The notes below the pieces were generated by a model that had not been told where the DNA came from, did no database searches, and saw only the letters and a program-made list of their open reading frames with translations. Source: Chelativorans xinjiangensis (GTDB lineage: Bacteria > Pseudomonadota > Alphaproteobacteria > Rhizobiales > Rhizobiaceae). Taken from it: DNA of 64,000 nucleotides. The stretch covers positions 1-64,000 of the forward strand of contig NZ_WQNH01000002.1 of NCBI RefSeq assembly GCF_009812055.1, read 5' to 3'. The translations under genes were made by a program, and so were the position numbers. Below, in pieces: positions 35,624-45,733 of this stretch (position 1 is the first letter of the stretch; each line of letters starts with the position of its first letter).

Positions 35624-35713
35624 TGGCGGAGGGAGTGGGATTCGAACCCACGGTGGGCTTGCACCCACGCCGGTTTTCAAGACCGGTGCCTTAAACCGCT
35701 CGGCCATCCCTCC
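35624..35713 (-). tRNA. tRNA-Ser(UGA)
   Basis: Read on the minus strand, the sequence starts GGAGGGATGGCCGAGCGGTT and ends in CTCCCTCC plus GCCA, so the CCA end is encoded. The acceptor stem pairs perfectly. The anticodon loop CTTGAAA holds TGA, the variable arm is long as in class II tRNAs, and the T-loop reads GGTTCGAATCC. No integrase gene or att duplication is seen next to it. Confidence 0.97.
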
Positions 35714-35970
35714 GGTGCGTTTCGTGTAGGCGTGAAATTCCGTTATTTCAAGCGCCGGCAGGCGTGCGGGGCGTGTTGGTATCGGGAGAAGTATATGTCA
35801 TACTTATTTTTGCCGTTTTCCTGCCACATGTGATTCACATCTCGCTAATGATTTCTTGCGCATGAGTGGGGTTACCTGCGGCAGGGGCGTGCGTGGTTTT
35901 TGGCCAGCGGTTTGGCCGGCGTGAAGGCGGTTGACGGTAAAAAGCAAATAATTGCCAGGGGAAGGCATTT

Positions 35971-37170
35971 ATGGGAATACGAAATAAGGGGGCAGGGGCG
36001 TCGGTGCATTGGGGAACGGTCAGCGTTGGCGCGCTGGCGGTGCTTGTCTCGGCCTGTAGCAGCCAGACGCCGAAGGCCGCGCTCAAGGATACCGGCAGCA
36101 AGGAATATTTCGCCGAATCCGAATATGGCGTGAAGGCAAGTCCGCGCGTGGCCTATGGCGCGTCCGGCCTGAAGCGCGGCGGCGGGCGTTATCACGTCGG
36201 CAAGCCCTACAGCGTGAAGGGCAAGTGGTACCGCCCCAAGGAAGAGCCCGATTACGTCGCCCAGGGCGCGGCCTCCTGGTACGGCGAGGCGTTCCACGGC
36301 CGGCTGACCGCCAACGGCGAAGTCTACGACATGACCAATCTGACGGCGGCGCACCCGACCATGCCGCTGCCGAGCTACGCCCGCGTCACCAACCTGAAGA
36401 ACGGCAGTTCCGTCCTCGTGCGCGTCAACGACCGCGGCCCCTTCGCCGGCGGTCGCGTCATCGACCTGTCGAAGCGGGCGGCCGAGATGCTGGACTACAA
36501 GCATTCGGGCGTGGCCAAGGTGCGCGTGGAATATGTCGGCCCGGCGCCGCTGCACGGCCAGGACGACAGCTACCTCATGGCCTCGTACCGGCCGGGCGGC
36601 CGTGCCCCCGATCCTTCGAATGGCCTGCCTTCCGGCGTGATGATCGCCATGAACGGGCCGACGCCCTCGCAGCCGGTGCCCGGCATGGTGACCGCCTTTG
36701 CCAGCCAGCCGGCCCTCGCCGCGACGGCGCGCGGCATCGAGCTGCCGGCGGTCGGGCCGATCGTGCCGGACAGGCCGCAAGCGGCGCCCGGCCTGCCGCC
36801 CGCCACCGAGGCGCTCGCACTTCTGTCCTATGCGGACCAGCGGGTGCAGGCCGCCTCGCAGGCTTTCGACGCCATCCTCGAGCCTGAATTCGACGGCGAG
36901 GCGCTCGCGGCATGGTGGGGGCGGAAACAAGGGAACCGGCCGCAGGAGACCGCCGTCGTCAATCTCGGCACCTGGGCTTCGCGCCGTGAGGCGGAGGGCG
37001 TGGTCGATGCGCTTTCGGAGCATGGGCGGATCCGCGCCGAGGAGGCGGAGAGGGAGGGAGCCACGTTCTACGCGCTCTCGCTGGTGCCCGGCGGCGATGC
37101 CGATCTGAACGAGGTCCTCCGCGCCGCGTGGGCGGCGGGGGCCGTCGATGCCTTTACCGTCCGCGACTGA
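35971..37170 (+). CDS. rlpA: RlpA family septal lytic transglycosylase with SPOR domain
   Basis: A 399-residue outer-membrane lipoprotein. The N-terminus ends in LVSAC, a lipobox with C29. The double-psi beta-barrel (about 90-190) contains GAASWYGEAFHGRLTANGE, DMTNLTAAHPTMPLPSYARV and VRVNDRGPFAGGRVIDLS, including the RGPF motif with the catalytic aspartate upstream. The C-terminal 75 residues (VVNLGTWASRREAEGV...) look like a SPOR domain, which binds denuded glycan at the septum. It leads a cell-wall pair with dacA. Confidence 0.93.
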   Translation: MGIRNKGAGASVHWGTVSVGALAVLVSACSSQTPKAALKDTGSKEYFAESEYGVKASPRVAYGASGLKRGGGRYHVGKPYSVKGKWYRPKEEPDYVAQGAASWYGEAFHGRLTANGEVYDMTNLTAAHPTMPLPSYARVTNLKNGSSVLVRVNDRGPFAGGRVIDLSKRAAEMLDYKHSGVAKVRVEYVGPAPLHGQDDSYLMASYRPGGRAPDPSNGLPSGVMIAMNGPTPSQPVPGMVTAFASQPALAATARGIELPAVGPIVPDRPQAAPGLPPATEALALLSYADQRVQAASQAFDAILEPEFDGEALAAWWGRKQGNRPQETAVVNLGTWASRREAEGVVDALSEHGRIRAEEAEREGATFYALSLVPGGDADLNEVLRAAWAAGAVDAFTVRD

Positions 37171-37258
37171 CCGCCCGCCAGGCCGGTCGTCGCTTCTCCG
37201 CCGCCGGTACGGTTGGATCGGCAGTCCATCGCGCCTATAAGCCTATTGGGGGCCTTTG

Positions 37259-37345
37259 GACCAGTTCGATGAACTGGTCTAACGCGTTGATTGTCGCAAT
37301 TTCGGACGGAAAGCCGGGTTTCCACTTTTCCTGGAATTGCTTCTA
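37259..37345. repeat. CTAGACCAG mosaic repeat, short-stem copy
   Basis: GACCAGTTCGATGAACTGGTC (short palindrome without the usual loop), then TCGCAATTTCGGACGGAAAG and CCACTTTTCCTGGAATTGCT, ending TTCTAG. The spacer inside the palindrome seen in the 24999 copy is deleted. It lies between rlpA and dacA, just upstream of the dacA ribosome site. Confidence 0.85.
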
Positions 37346-37372
37346 GCGAGGGTCGACTGGCGGGAGGATGAC

Positions 37373-38530
37373 GTGTTTCGATCGGTCGCGACGGCAACAG
37401 CGTTGCTTCTTGCCATCCTCGTGCTTGCGGGGCTTGTCAGGGCGGAGCCCTACGAATCCAAGGCGCCCCGGGCCTTCATGGTCGACGCCGAGACGGGCGC
37501 CGTCCTTTATTCGAGGAATGCCGACGAGCCTTTTCCGCCCGCCTCGCTGGCCAAGCTGATGACGATGGAAGTCGTCTTCGACGCGCTGAAGAACGGGCGG
37601 GTTGCGCTCGATGAAACGTTCTTCGTGAGCGAATATGCCTGGCGCACGGGCGGCGCGCCCTCGGGTACGGCGACGATGTTCGCCGCTGTAAAGTCTTCGG
37701 TACCGCTGGAAGCCTTGATCAAGGGCGCCATCGTGCAGTCGGCCAACGATGCCTGCATCATCATCGCCGAGGGGATGGCGGGATCGGAGGAGAATTTCGC
37801 TCAGACGATGACGGAGCGGGCACGCGCGGTCGGCCTCGAAGAATCGACCTTCGTCAACCCGACCGGCCTGCCGGCCGAGGGCCAAAAGGTGACGGCGCGC
37901 GAGATGACGCTGCTGGCGCGGCACCTGTGGCGTGAATATCCCGAATACTATGGATATTTCTCGCAACCCGACTTCGAGTGGAACGGCATCTTCCAGCGCA
38001 ACCGCAACCCGCTCCTGCCGCTGGAGATCGGCGCCGACGGGCTGGGGACCGGTTTTGCGGAGGCATCCGGCTACGCCATCACCGCATCGGCGACGCGCCA
38101 GCGGCGGCGTGTGTTCGTCACGCTCGGCGGGCTGACGAGTGAGGACGAGCGGGTGGAGGAGGCGCGCAAGATCATCGACTGGGGCATGCGCGCCTTTGCA
38201 AAGCGCGCGCTTTTCGCCGCCGGCGAGGCCATCGGCGAGGTGCGTGTGTATGGCGGCGAGAAGAGCCGCCTGGCGGTGCGGGCGGCGGAGAGCCTCTCCG
38301 TCCTCGTGCCGCTCGGCGAACCCGGGCGCCTGTCGGCGCGCATCGTCTATCAGGGGCCGGTGCCGGCACCGGTCGAGGAGGGGGCCGAGGTCGGGACGTT
38401 GCAGATTTGGCTCGGCGACACGCTGAGCCAGGAAGCGCCGCTCTATGCCGCCGAATCGGTGGCGAAAGGCACGCTGCGCCAACGGGCCGTCGGCGCCATG
38501 GGTGAGCTTCTGATTGGCTGGATGCGTTGA
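37373..38530 (+). CDS. dacA: D-alanyl-D-alanine carboxypeptidase (PBP5/6 type)
   Basis: A 385-residue peptidase S11 family protein. GTG 37373 has GGGAGGA just upstream and begins the signal peptide ([20 protein letters not shown]). [11 protein letters not shown] supplies the SxxK nucleophile (in the first 75 residues) and QSANDA the SxN motif. The third motif, normally KTG, reads [15 protein letters not shown] here, so the lysine is replaced by glycine. A C-terminal domain of about 95 residues follows. The protein may still bind peptidoglycan, but catalysis is uncertain. Confidence 0.9.
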   Translation: MFRSVATATALLLAILVLAGLVRAEPYESKAPRAFMVDAETGAVLYSRNADEPFPPASLAKLMTMEVVFDALKNGRVALDETFFVSEYAWRTGGAPSGTATMFAAVKSSVPLEALIKGAIVQSANDACIIIAEGMAGSEENFAQTMTERARAVGLEESTFVNPTGLPAEGQKVTAREMTLLARHLWREYPEYYGYFSQPDFEWNGIFQRNRNPLLPLEIGADGLGTGFAEASGYAITASATRQRRRVFVTLGGLTSEDERVEEARKIIDWGMRAFAKRALFAAGEAIGEVRVYGGEKSRLAVRAAESLSVLVPLGEPGRLSARIVYQGPVPAPVEEGAEVGTLQIWLGDTLSQEAPLYAAESVAKGTLRQRAVGAMGELLIGWMR

Positions 38531-38642
38531 CTTCGGTCCCGAAGGGTATGGCAACGACGCGTTGCGTTTCCGCTTTTCGCATGGTTTCAACAGAAAGTTG
38601 GACCTTCAACTTTTGGGTGACTATGAAGGGCCGACAAAGCCG

Positions 38643-39335
38643 ATGCAGGACGGGAAGCGATTGCCGCGCGGGTTCTTCATAACGTTCGAGGGGGGTGAGG
38701 GTGCGGGCAAGTCCACGCATATCCGGCTCCTTGCCGAGCATCTCGCCGAGGAGGGCCGCGAGGTGCTGGTGACGCGCGAGCCAGGCGGCTCTCCGGGGGC
38801 GGAAGCCGTGCGCCACGTGCTCTTGTCGGGTGCGGCAGAGCCCTTCGGGCCAACGCTGGAGGCAATCCTCTTCGCCGCCGCACGGCTCGACCATGTGGAG
38901 CAGGTCATCCGGCCGGGTATCGCCCGCGGCGCCGTAGTGCTTTGCGACCGCTTCGTCGATTCCTCGCGCGTCTATCAGGGCGTGACCGGCGGGCTCGATG
39001 CCGACTTCATGGCGACGCTGGAGCGCGTGACGGTGAACGGGGTGATGCCGGACCTGACGATCATCCTCGATATCGACCCGGAGGAGGGCCTGCGCCGCGC
39101 AACGGAGCGGCGCGGCGGGGAGGGCGCCGACCGGTTCGAGAAGGAGACCCTGCAGATCCACCGCCGGCGGCGCAAGGCCTTCCTCGATATCGCCAAGAAG
39201 GAGCCGCAACGCTGCGTCGTCATCGACGCAGCGGCGCCGCGCGCCGAGGTCGCCGCGGCGGTGGCGCGGGCGGTCGACAAGGCGATGCCGAAGGAGACGA
39301 GAGACGAGGCGAAGCACGGGGCGGGCGATGTTTGA
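38643..39335 (+). CDS. tmk: Thymidylate kinase
   Basis: Phosphorylates dTMP to dTDP. The 230 residues include [12 protein letters not shown] (P-loop), [15 protein letters not shown] (the DR/TREPGG motif), [16 protein letters not shown] and the lid region [14 protein letters not shown] 38643 ([17 protein letters not shown]) is preferred over longer frames starting inside dacA. It overlaps holB by 8 bases, as in most rhizobia. Confidence 0.95.
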   Translation: MQDGKRLPRGFFITFEGGEGAGKSTHIRLLAEHLAEEGREVLVTREPGGSPGAEAVRHVLLSGAAEPFGPTLEAILFAAARLDHVEQVIRPGIARGAVVLCDRFVDSSRVYQGVTGGLDADFMATLERVTVNGVMPDLTIILDIDPEEGLRRATERRGGEGADRFEKETLQIHRRRRKAFLDIAKKEPQRCVVIDAAAPRAEVAAAVARAVDKAMPKETRDEAKHGAGDV

Positions 39336-40392
39336 GCGTACGGCACCGGAACAGCACGATACGCTGCCGGATATCCCGGAGTCGGCGGAAAACCCGCTGC
39401 TCGTCGGCCACGAGGAAGCGCGCGCCATGCTCGCCGGCGCCCATCGCGCAGGCAAGCTGCACCATGCGCTGCTTCTCGCCGGGCCGCGCGGAACGGGCAA
39501 GGCGACGCTCGCCTTCCACCTGGCGCACCATCTCTTCACCCACCCGAAAAGCGAAGAAGCGCCGGGAAGCTTTGGAGAAGCGGACGCGGGCTCTCAGGCA
39601 TTTCGGCTTGCAGCGCAGGGCGCGCATCCGGGCCTCCTGCATCTGACGCGGCCCTACGGGGAGCGGGAGAAGAAGTTCAAGACCGTGATCACGGTGGACG
39701 AGATCCGCCGTGTCAGCCGTTTCCTTTCCATGACGGCGTCGGACGGGGGCTATCGTGTCGTCATCGTCGATCCGGCCGACGACATGAACACCAGTGCCGC
39801 CAACGCGCTTCTGAAGAACCTGGAGGAGCCGCCGTCGCGCACGCTGTTCGTGCTGATCGCCCATTCGCCCGGCCGGCTCTTGCCGACCATCCGCTCGCGC
39901 TGCCAGGTCATTAAACTTCAGCCCTTGGGGGCAGGGCCGCTGGAGGACCTCCTGCTGCGCCTCGGCGCGGACCTGCCCGAGAGCGCGGAGGAAAGGCGCC
40001 TGCTCGTCGAGCGCGCCGGCGGCAGCGTGCGCAACGCAATTCTGCTCACCCAGTTCGGCGGGCTGGAGATTGCGCAAGCCATCGAGCGGGTTGCCGGCGG
40101 GCGCCGTTTCGACGTCACGGAGACCTACCGGCTGGCCGAGGCGGTGGCGGCAAGGGACGCGCAGGTGCAGTTCGACATCTTCAACCGATCAGTGCTTGGC
40201 CGCGTGGCCGGGGCCGCGGCGCGCGCGGCTGAGGCCGGCGACGTGGAACAGGCAGCGCGGCTGGCGGCTTCCTGGGAGGAGATGGCCGAGACCGTGCGCC
40301 AAGCGGAGATCTTCAATCTCGAGCGCAAGCAGCACGTTGTGGGCCTGATGCGGCGGCTTCACGAGGCCGAACACGAAATGCCCGCCAACTGA
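39328..40392 (+). CDS. holB: DNA polymerase III subunit delta'
   Basis: A 354-residue clamp-loader subunit. Walker A is [39 protein letters not shown] and [15 protein letters not shown] belong to the sensor regions, with SRC (IRSRCQVI) as arginine motif. The alphaproteobacterial form has an extra segment before the Walker B region, seen here at residues 75-120. It begins within the tmk stop region and is followed by metG. Confidence 0.93.
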   Translation: MFERTAPEQHDTLPDIPESAENPLLVGHEEARAMLAGAHRAGKLHHALLLAGPRGTGKATLAFHLAHHLFTHPKSEEAPGSFGEADAGSQAFRLAAQGAHPGLLHLTRPYGEREKKFKTVITVDEIRRVSRFLSMTASDGGYRVVIVDPADDMNTSAANALLKNLEEPPSRTLFVLIAHSPGRLLPTIRSRCQVIKLQPLGAGPLEDLLLRLGADLPESAEERRLLVERAGGSVRNAILLTQFGGLEIAQAIERVAGGRRFDVTETYRLAEAVAARDAQVQFDIFNRSVLGRVAGAAARAAEAGDVEQAARLAASWEEMAETVRQAEIFNLERKQHVVGLMRRLHEAEHEMPAN

Positions 40393-40471
40393 AGCGCTTC
40401 CATGCATGGCGTTCGCCGCCGCGATGCGCTATCTGGGCGCGAGCCAATATCGATCCTGGACATCTTCCCAT

Positions 40472-42031
40472 ATGACGCGTGAGACCTTCTACATAACGAC
40501 GGCGATTTCCTATCCCAACGGCAGCCCGCATATCGGCCATGCCTACGAGCTGATCGCGACGGACGCGCTGGCGCGCTTCCAGCGCTGCGACGGCAAGGAC
40601 GTCATGTTCCTCACCGGCACCGACGAACACGGCATCAAGATGCTGCAGACGGCACGCAAGGAAGGCATTTCGGCGCGTGAGCTGGCGAACCGCAACACGC
40701 CGGAATTCCAGCGCATGGCGAAGGCGCTGAATGCCTCCAACGACGATTTCATCCGCACCACGGAAGAGCGCCACCGCATCGCCAGCCAGGCGATCTGGAA
40801 GGCGATGGCGGACAACGGCGACATCTATCTCGGCAGCTATTCCGGCTGGTATTCGGTGCGCGACGAGGCCTATTACGGCGAGGAAGAGACGGAAGTGCGC
40901 GAGGACGGCGTGCGCTACGGCCCTCAAGGGACGCCCGTGGAGTGGGTCGAGGAGGAAAGCTATTTCTTCCGTCTCTCGGCCTATCAGGAGCCGCTCCTGA
41001 AGCTCTACGAGGAGCATCCGGGCTTCATCGGCCCAGTCGAGCGGAAGAACGAGATCGCAAGCTTCGTGCGCTCTGGCCTGCGCGACCTTTCCATCTCGCG
41101 CACCACCTTCGACTGGGGCGTGCCGGTGCCGGGCGACGAAAGGCACGTGATGTATGTGTGGGTCGACGCGCTGACCAACTACATCACCGCCGCCGGCTAC
41201 CCCGACCAAGAGGCCGAGCGCTGGCGCTACTGGCCGGCCGACGTGCACGTGATCGGCAAGGACATCACGCGCTTCCACGCCATCTACTGGCCGGCCTTCC
41301 TGATGTCGGCAGGCATGCCGCTGCCCAAGCGCATCTTCAGCCACGGCTTCCTGTTCAACCGCGGGGAGAAGATGTCGAAGTCGGTCGGCAACGTCATCGA
41401 TCCTTTCGCGCTCATCGAGCATTACGGGCTCGACCAGGTACGCTATTTCTTCCTGCGCGAGGTGCCCTTCGGCCAGGACGGCAGCTACAGCCACGACGCC
41501 ATCGTCAACCGCACCAATGCCGACCTTGCCAACGACCTCGGCAATCTGGCGCAGCGCTCGCTGTCGATGATCGCCAAGAACTGCGATGGCAAGGTGCCGG
41601 AGCGCGGCGCGCTGGCCGAGGCCGACGCAACCATCCTCGACCGGGCGGAGAAAGCGCTTGAGACGGCCCGCGAGGCGATGGGCCGGCAGGCGATCCACGC
41701 CGCACTCGCGGCCGTGTTCGAGGTGGTGGCGGAGGCGAACCGCTATTTCGCCGGCCAAGAACCCTGGGCGCTGCGCAAGAGCGACCCGGCGCGCATGGAG
41801 ACGGTGCTCTATACCACCGCGGAGGTGCTGCGCCGCGTGGGCATCCTGTGCCAGCCCTACATTCCGGCCTCGGCGGAAAAGCTTCTCGACCTTCTCGCCG
41901 TGCCGGCGGACAAGCGGCTCTTTGCCGATATTGGGGAAGCTGGCGCGCTCCAGCCCGGAACGCCGCTGCCGGCGCCGCAGCCGGTCTTCCCGCGCTATGT
42001 GGAGGCCGAGGACAAAGGGCAGGGGGCTTAG
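40472..42031 (+). CDS. metG: Methionyl-tRNA synthetase
   Basis: A 519-residue class I synthetase. [14 protein letters not shown] holds the HIGH motif and [16 protein letters not shown] the KMSKS loop. [16 protein letters not shown] follows, and the zinc-knuckle cysteines found in E. coli MetG are absent, as in the MetG2 form common in alphaproteobacteria. No C-terminal dimerisation (EMAP-like) domain is present. ATG 40472 ([12 protein letters not shown]) is preferred over ATG 40406. Confidence 0.95.
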   Translation: MTRETFYITTAISYPNGSPHIGHAYELIATDALARFQRCDGKDVMFLTGTDEHGIKMLQTARKEGISARELANRNTPEFQRMAKALNASNDDFIRTTEERHRIASQAIWKAMADNGDIYLGSYSGWYSVRDEAYYGEEETEVREDGVRYGPQGTPVEWVEEESYFFRLSAYQEPLLKLYEEHPGFIGPVERKNEIASFVRSGLRDLSISRTTFDWGVPVPGDERHVMYVWVDALTNYITAAGYPDQEAERWRYWPADVHVIGKDITRFHAIYWPAFLMSAGMPLPKRIFSHGFLFNRGEKMSKSVGNVIDPFALIEHYGLDQVRYFFLREVPFGQDGSYSHDAIVNRTNADLANDLGNLAQRSLSMIAKNCDGKVPERGALAEADATILDRAEKALETAREAMGRQAIHAALAAVFEVVAEANRYFAGQEPWALRKSDPARMETVLYTTAEVLRRVGILCQPYIPASAEKLLDLLAVPADKRLFADIGEAGALQPGTPLPAPQPVFPRYVEAEDKGQGA

Positions 42032-42035
42032 CGCC

Positions 42036-42830
42036 ATGCTGATCGACAGCCATTGCCATCTCGACTTCCCCGATTTCGAAGCAGAGCGGGACGATGTGGT
42101 GGCGCGCGCCGGGGCGGCGGGGGTAGGCCTCATGGTCACCATCTCCACGCGCGTTGCGAAGTTCGACGGCGTCAAGGCCATCGCCGAGCGCTACGACAAT
42201 GTCTTCTGCACCGTCGGCACGCATCCGCACAACGCGGGCGAGGAAACCGACGTGACGGCGGACCTGATCGTCGCGCTTTGCGAGCATCCGAAAGTGGTCG
42301 GCATCGGCGAGGCTGGCCTCGACTACTTTTACGACAAGGCGCCGCGCGACCTGCAGGCCAAGGGCTTTCGCACCCATATCGAGGCAGCGCGGCGCACGGG
42401 CCTGCCGCTCGTCATCCACGCGCGCGAGGCCGACGACGACATCGCGGCGATCCTCAGGGACGAGGCAGGGAAGGGGGCCTTCCCCTTCATCCTGCACTGC
42501 TTCTCCTCCGGGCCGGCTCTGGCGCGCACCGGCGTTGCACTGGGCGGCTATATCTCCTTCTCCGGCATCCTGACGTTCAAGAAGTCCGAAGCGCTGCGCG
42601 AGATCGCCAGAAGCGTGCCGCGCGACCGGCTTCTGGTGGAGACGGACGCGCCGTATCTGGCGCCGGTGCCATTCCGCGGCAAGCGCAACGAGCCGGCCTA
42701 TGTGGCGCACACGGCGGCGGTGCTGGCCGAGACGGCGGGCGTTTCCGCCGAGGAGATGGCGGCACTCACGACGGAGAACTTCTTCCGTCTCTTCGCCAAG
42801 GTGCCGCGCCCGGCCGGGAAAGGCGCGTAG
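42036..42830 (+). CDS. TatD family metal-dependent deoxyribonuclease
   Basis: A 264-residue TIM-barrel hydrolase. Metal ligands are visible in DSHCHLDFP, GIGEAGLDYFY, HAREADDD, LHCFSSGP and LVETDAPYLAPVP. TatD enzymes are 3'-5' exonucleases linked to DNA repair and quality control. The gene starts 4 bases after metG and ends 2 bases before the MBL gene, a tight operon. Confidence 0.93.
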   Translation: MLIDSHCHLDFPDFEAERDDVVARAGAAGVGLMVTISTRVAKFDGVKAIAERYDNVFCTVGTHPHNAGEETDVTADLIVALCEHPKVVGIGEAGLDYFYDKAPRDLQAKGFRTHIEAARRTGLPLVIHAREADDDIAAILRDEAGKGAFPFILHCFSSGPALARTGVALGGYISFSGILTFKKSEALREIARSVPRDRLLVETDAPYLAPVPFRGKRNEPAYVAHTAAVLAETAGVSAEEMAALTTENFFRLFAKVPRPAGKGA

Positions 42831-42832
42831 CC

Positions 42833-43651
42833 TTGGGGGACCGGCTGCGGCTCACCATTCTCGGCTGTGCGTCCTCGCCTGGCGTGCCGCGGATCAACGG
42901 CGACTGGGGCGCCTGCGATCCCTCGAACCCGCGCAACCGGCGTTTGCGGGCCGCCGCCCTGGTGGAGCGCATCAAGCCTGACGGGCGCGCCACGCGCATT
43001 GCCATCGACACGGGGCCGGATTTCCGCGAGCAGATGATCGCAGCAAAGGTGCCGCGCCTCGACGGCGTCGTCTACAGCCACCCGCACGCCGACCATATCC
43101 ACGGCATCGACGACCTGCGCGGCTACGTGCAGGTGCAGGGCCGCCGCATCGACATCCATGCAGACCGGCCGACCATGGAGCGCCTGCGCGGCGCCTTCGC
43201 CTATTGCTTCGAGACGCCGCCGGGAAGCAGCTATCCGCCGATCGTGACGCCGCACCTCATCCGCCACGAGGAGCCTTTCACGATCACCGGCGAGGGCGGA
43301 GCGCTGACCTTCACGCCGCTGCCGCAGATCCACGGCGATATCCGCTCGCTCGGCTTCCGCGTCGGTTCGTTCGCCTATTGTTCCGATGTGAGCGACTACC
43401 CGCCGGAGACCGTGCCGCTGTTGGCCGACCTTGAGGTGCTGGTGATCGACGCGCTGCAGCACCGGCCGCACCCCAGCCACTTTTCCCTCGGGCAAGCGCT
43501 GGAATGGATCGAGCGGCTGAAGCCGAAGCGCGCCATCCTGACACACATGCATACACCGCTCGACTACGAGGCCGTACGGCGGGAGGCGCCGGACCACGTG
43601 GAGCCGGCCTATGATGGAATGGTGGTTGAGGAAGATATTTCAGGCGATTGA
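42833..43651 (+). CDS. MBL fold metallo-hydrolase (PhnP-like)
   Basis: A 272-residue metallo-beta-lactamase fold protein. SHPHADHIHGIDDLRG is the HxHxDH metal motif; PLPQIHGDIRSLGFR and AYCSDVSDYPPE provide further ligands, and ILTHMHTPLDYE closes the site. It resembles PhnP-type phosphodiesterases but is the version always found after tatD in rhizobia; the substrate is unknown. No ATG fits; TTG 42833, two bases after the tatD stop, is the likely start. Confidence 0.9.
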   Translation: MGDRLRLTILGCASSPGVPRINGDWGACDPSNPRNRRLRAAALVERIKPDGRATRIAIDTGPDFREQMIAAKVPRLDGVVYSHPHADHIHGIDDLRGYVQVQGRRIDIHADRPTMERLRGAFAYCFETPPGSSYPPIVTPHLIRHEEPFTITGEGGALTFTPLPQIHGDIRSLGFRVGSFAYCSDVSDYPPETVPLLADLEVLVIDALQHRPHPSHFSLGQALEWIERLKPKRAILTHMHTPLDYEAVRREAPDHVEPAYDGMVVEEDISGD

Positions 43652-43668
43652 AATAACGAGGGTTTTCG

Positions 43669-44139
43669 ATGTCGAAGAGCGTCAATCGGGTGGCTGCGGC
43701 GGCGGCGGAAGCCGGCCTTGAGATCGAAATCAGGCGCATGGGAGAATCGACCCGCACCGCCGAGGAAGCGGCAACGCAATGCGGCTGTGCGGTCGACCAG
43801 ATCGTCAAGTCGCTGATCTTTGCCGGCGAGATGTCCGGAAAGCTCTATCTGTTCCTGGTGTCCGGCGGCCATCACCTCGATCTGGGAAAAGCCGGCCGGC
43901 TTGCCGGCGAGAACCTGACACGCGCCGATCCGCGCAAGGTGCGCGAGGAAACCGGCTTCGCCATCGGCGGCGTTTCGCCGCTCGGCCATCCGGCGAGCGT
44001 GCGCCGCTACGCCGATGAGACGCTGCTGGGCTTCACGACCGTCTGGGCGGCGGCCGGGGCGCACGACGCCGTCTTTGCAGCCGAGCCCAAGGCGCTGGTG
44101 GCCTCGGCGCGCGCCGAGGTGGCTGATATCGTGGCGTGA
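43669..44139 (+). CDS. YbaK/EbsC family aminoacyl-tRNA deacylase
   Basis: A 156-residue protein with the YbaK/ProX editing fold. Markers are RTAEEAATQCGCAVDQIVKS, then LIFAGEMSGKLYLFLVSG, GFAIGGVSPLGHP and the conserved lysines. Such proteins hydrolyse mischarged tRNAs, often Cys-tRNA(Pro) or Ala-tRNA(Pro). The exact tRNA cannot be read from sequence. It follows the MBL gene by 17 bases. Confidence 0.9.
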   Translation: MSKSVNRVAAAAAEAGLEIEIRRMGESTRTAEEAATQCGCAVDQIVKSLIFAGEMSGKLYLFLVSGGHHLDLGKAGRLAGENLTRADPRKVREETGFAIGGVSPLGHPASVRRYADETLLGFTTVWAAAGAHDAVFAAEPKALVASARAEVADIVA

Positions 44140-44356
44140 CGAGACGCTCGAGCCGTATTCTTGGGCTTGATCCGAGGACCCATCAACACCACCGCAGCGC
44201 TCAATCCTAGCACCGCTGGCCCTAGCACCGCTGGCCTAGCACGCTAGTTCCATAATCTATCTTATGCGATAATGCTGTATCGGCGGGTGGGTTCAAGTTT
44301 GAAGTGCGACTCCGGAGCGATGTCAGCGGCGATGGTCCCCTCGACGAGAACTCACA
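44140..44356. other. Intergenic region with short tandem repeat
   Basis: It contains an exact 15-bp tandem duplication CCTAGCACCGCTGGC (44206-44220 and 44221-44235) followed by CTAGCACGCTAG, a small dyad. A fragment GGCTTGATCCGAGGACCCAT (about 44164-44183) resembles the tails of long-hairpin repeats. No gene is seen. Confidence 0.6.
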
Positions 44357-44596
44357 CTATTCGCGCTTGTCGATCTTGCTTGCTCTTGCTTCCGCACTTC
44401 GTTGCGGAATGCAGAAGACTTTCGGATAGGTGTCTGCCATGACCAATCCGGATCGGGCGGCGTAAAGCAAACCCTCACGGAGGCAGCCAGCGAGATCAGG
44501 CTTCGGATCGGGGGCGTAGAAGCCGTGAATTGCGGTGCTTCGCTGGCAGTCGGGTGCTGCGACAGCCAGAGCACAAACCAACACAAGAACATCCAT
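44357..44596 (-). CDS. Small exported protein of unknown function
   Basis: A 79-residue protein starting MDVLVLVCALAVAAPDCQRS at ATG 44596, with GGGGGCG about 8 bases upstream. A short hydrophobic N-terminus is followed by four or more cysteines (APDCQRS, LAGCLREG, KVFCIPQ). It resembles short cysteine-bearing hypothetical proteins found widely in rhizobia and phages. No function can be given, and an unexpressed remnant is possible. Its surroundings are repeat-rich and locally AT-richer than the neighbours. Confidence 0.55.
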   Translation of the reverse strand: MDVLVLVCALAVAAPDCQRSTAIHGFYAPDPKPDLAGCLREGLLYAARSGLVMADTYPKVFCIPQRSAEARASKIDKRE

Positions 44597-44840
44597 TGAC
44601 GCGCCCCCTTTTCTCACGCCGTAGAAGAAGAACATCTCATGGCCTGGCTGTTTGCACACCTCACCAATTTGGGCGAGATATTATTTGAAACATAAGCCTC
44701 TTGGCTCGATCTACGACCGCGCGCTCGATCCGGACCGAACGGAGGATGGTCCCTCACGCTCACCGCGCGGTAATCGAACCGCTTGAGAATACGGCCGATG
44801 CGCGCTACGGCTTCGCCGCCAGTGAACGGAGCCGCCGCCC

Positions 44841-45653
44841 ATGAAGCCGTCCAAGGACATCTCCCGCCTGATCGAGATCATGGCTGCGCTGCGCGACCCG
44901 GAGACGGGTTGCCCGTGGGACGTGAAGCAGGATTTCTCGACCATTGCGCCCTACACGATCGAGGAAGCCTACGAGGTGCTCGATGCGATCCAGCGCGGCG
45001 ACATGCACGACCTGCGCGAGGAGTTGGGCGACCTTCTGCTTCAGGTGGTTTTCCATGCGCGGATGGCGGAGGAAGCCGGTACCTTCGATTTCGGCGATGT
45101 GGTCGAGGCGATCACCACCAAGATGATCCGCCGCCACCCCCATGTCTTCGGCGACGAGGACGCGCGCGAGGCAGGCATGGCCAAGGGTATGTGGGAGCGC
45201 ATCAAGGCGGAGGAAAAGGCGGAGCGCCGGGCGGAGCGTAACGATGCCGGCGACGAGCGCGCGGGCTATCTCGACGACGTGACGGTCGCCCTGCCCGCGC
45301 TGACGCGCGCCCTGAAGCTGCAGGAAAAAGCCGCCCGCGTCGGCTTCGACTGGGGTGCGCCGCGGCCGATCCTCGACAAGATCGAGGAGGAGATCGGCGA
45401 ACTGCGTGAGGCCATGGACGAAGGGCGGCGCGAGGCGGTGGCGGAGGAATTCGGCGACCTCCTGTTCGCGCTGGTCAATCTCGGGCGCCATATGGGGCTT
45501 GATCCGGAAGCGGCGCTGCGCGGCACCAACGAAAAATTCCGCCACCGCTTCCATGCCGTGGAACGCGGGCTGGAGGCCGATGGAAAGACGCTTGGCGCGG
45601 CTTCGCTGGAAGAGATGGAGGGTCTTTGGCAGCGCGCGAAGAGGGGAAGGTAG
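44841..45653 (+). CDS. mazG: Nucleoside triphosphate pyrophosphohydrolase MazG
   Basis: A 270-residue protein that hydrolyses (d)NTPs to monophosphates and may lower ppGpp under starvation. Two MazG modules are present: GCPWDVKQDFSTIAPYTIEE and LREELGDLLLQVVFHARMAE (EExxE-type metal site) in the first, and KIEEEIGELREAMDEG with VAEEFGDLLFALVNLGRH in the second. Length and motifs match E. coli MazG. It converges on hflX. Confidence 0.94.
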   Translation: MKPSKDISRLIEIMAALRDPETGCPWDVKQDFSTIAPYTIEEAYEVLDAIQRGDMHDLREELGDLLLQVVFHARMAEEAGTFDFGDVVEAITTKMIRRHPHVFGDEDAREAGMAKGMWERIKAEEKAERRAERNDAGDERAGYLDDVTVALPALTRALKLQEKAARVGFDWGAPRPILDKIEEEIGELREAMDEGRREAVAEEFGDLLFALVNLGRHMGLDPEAALRGTNEKFRHRFHAVERGLEADGKTLGAASLEEMEGLWQRAKRGR

Positions 45654-45733
45654 CGCGTTGGGAACCTGCTGTCGGAGAGCGTTCGGAAACGCCTCCACGA
45701 AGCATACTGCCAAACCCCATTAAAACCCCTACC

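Noticed and set aside
35624-35713. tRNA-Ser as an integration site of a genomic island
   Set aside because: No integrase gene and no duplicated tRNA 3' end were seen on either side.
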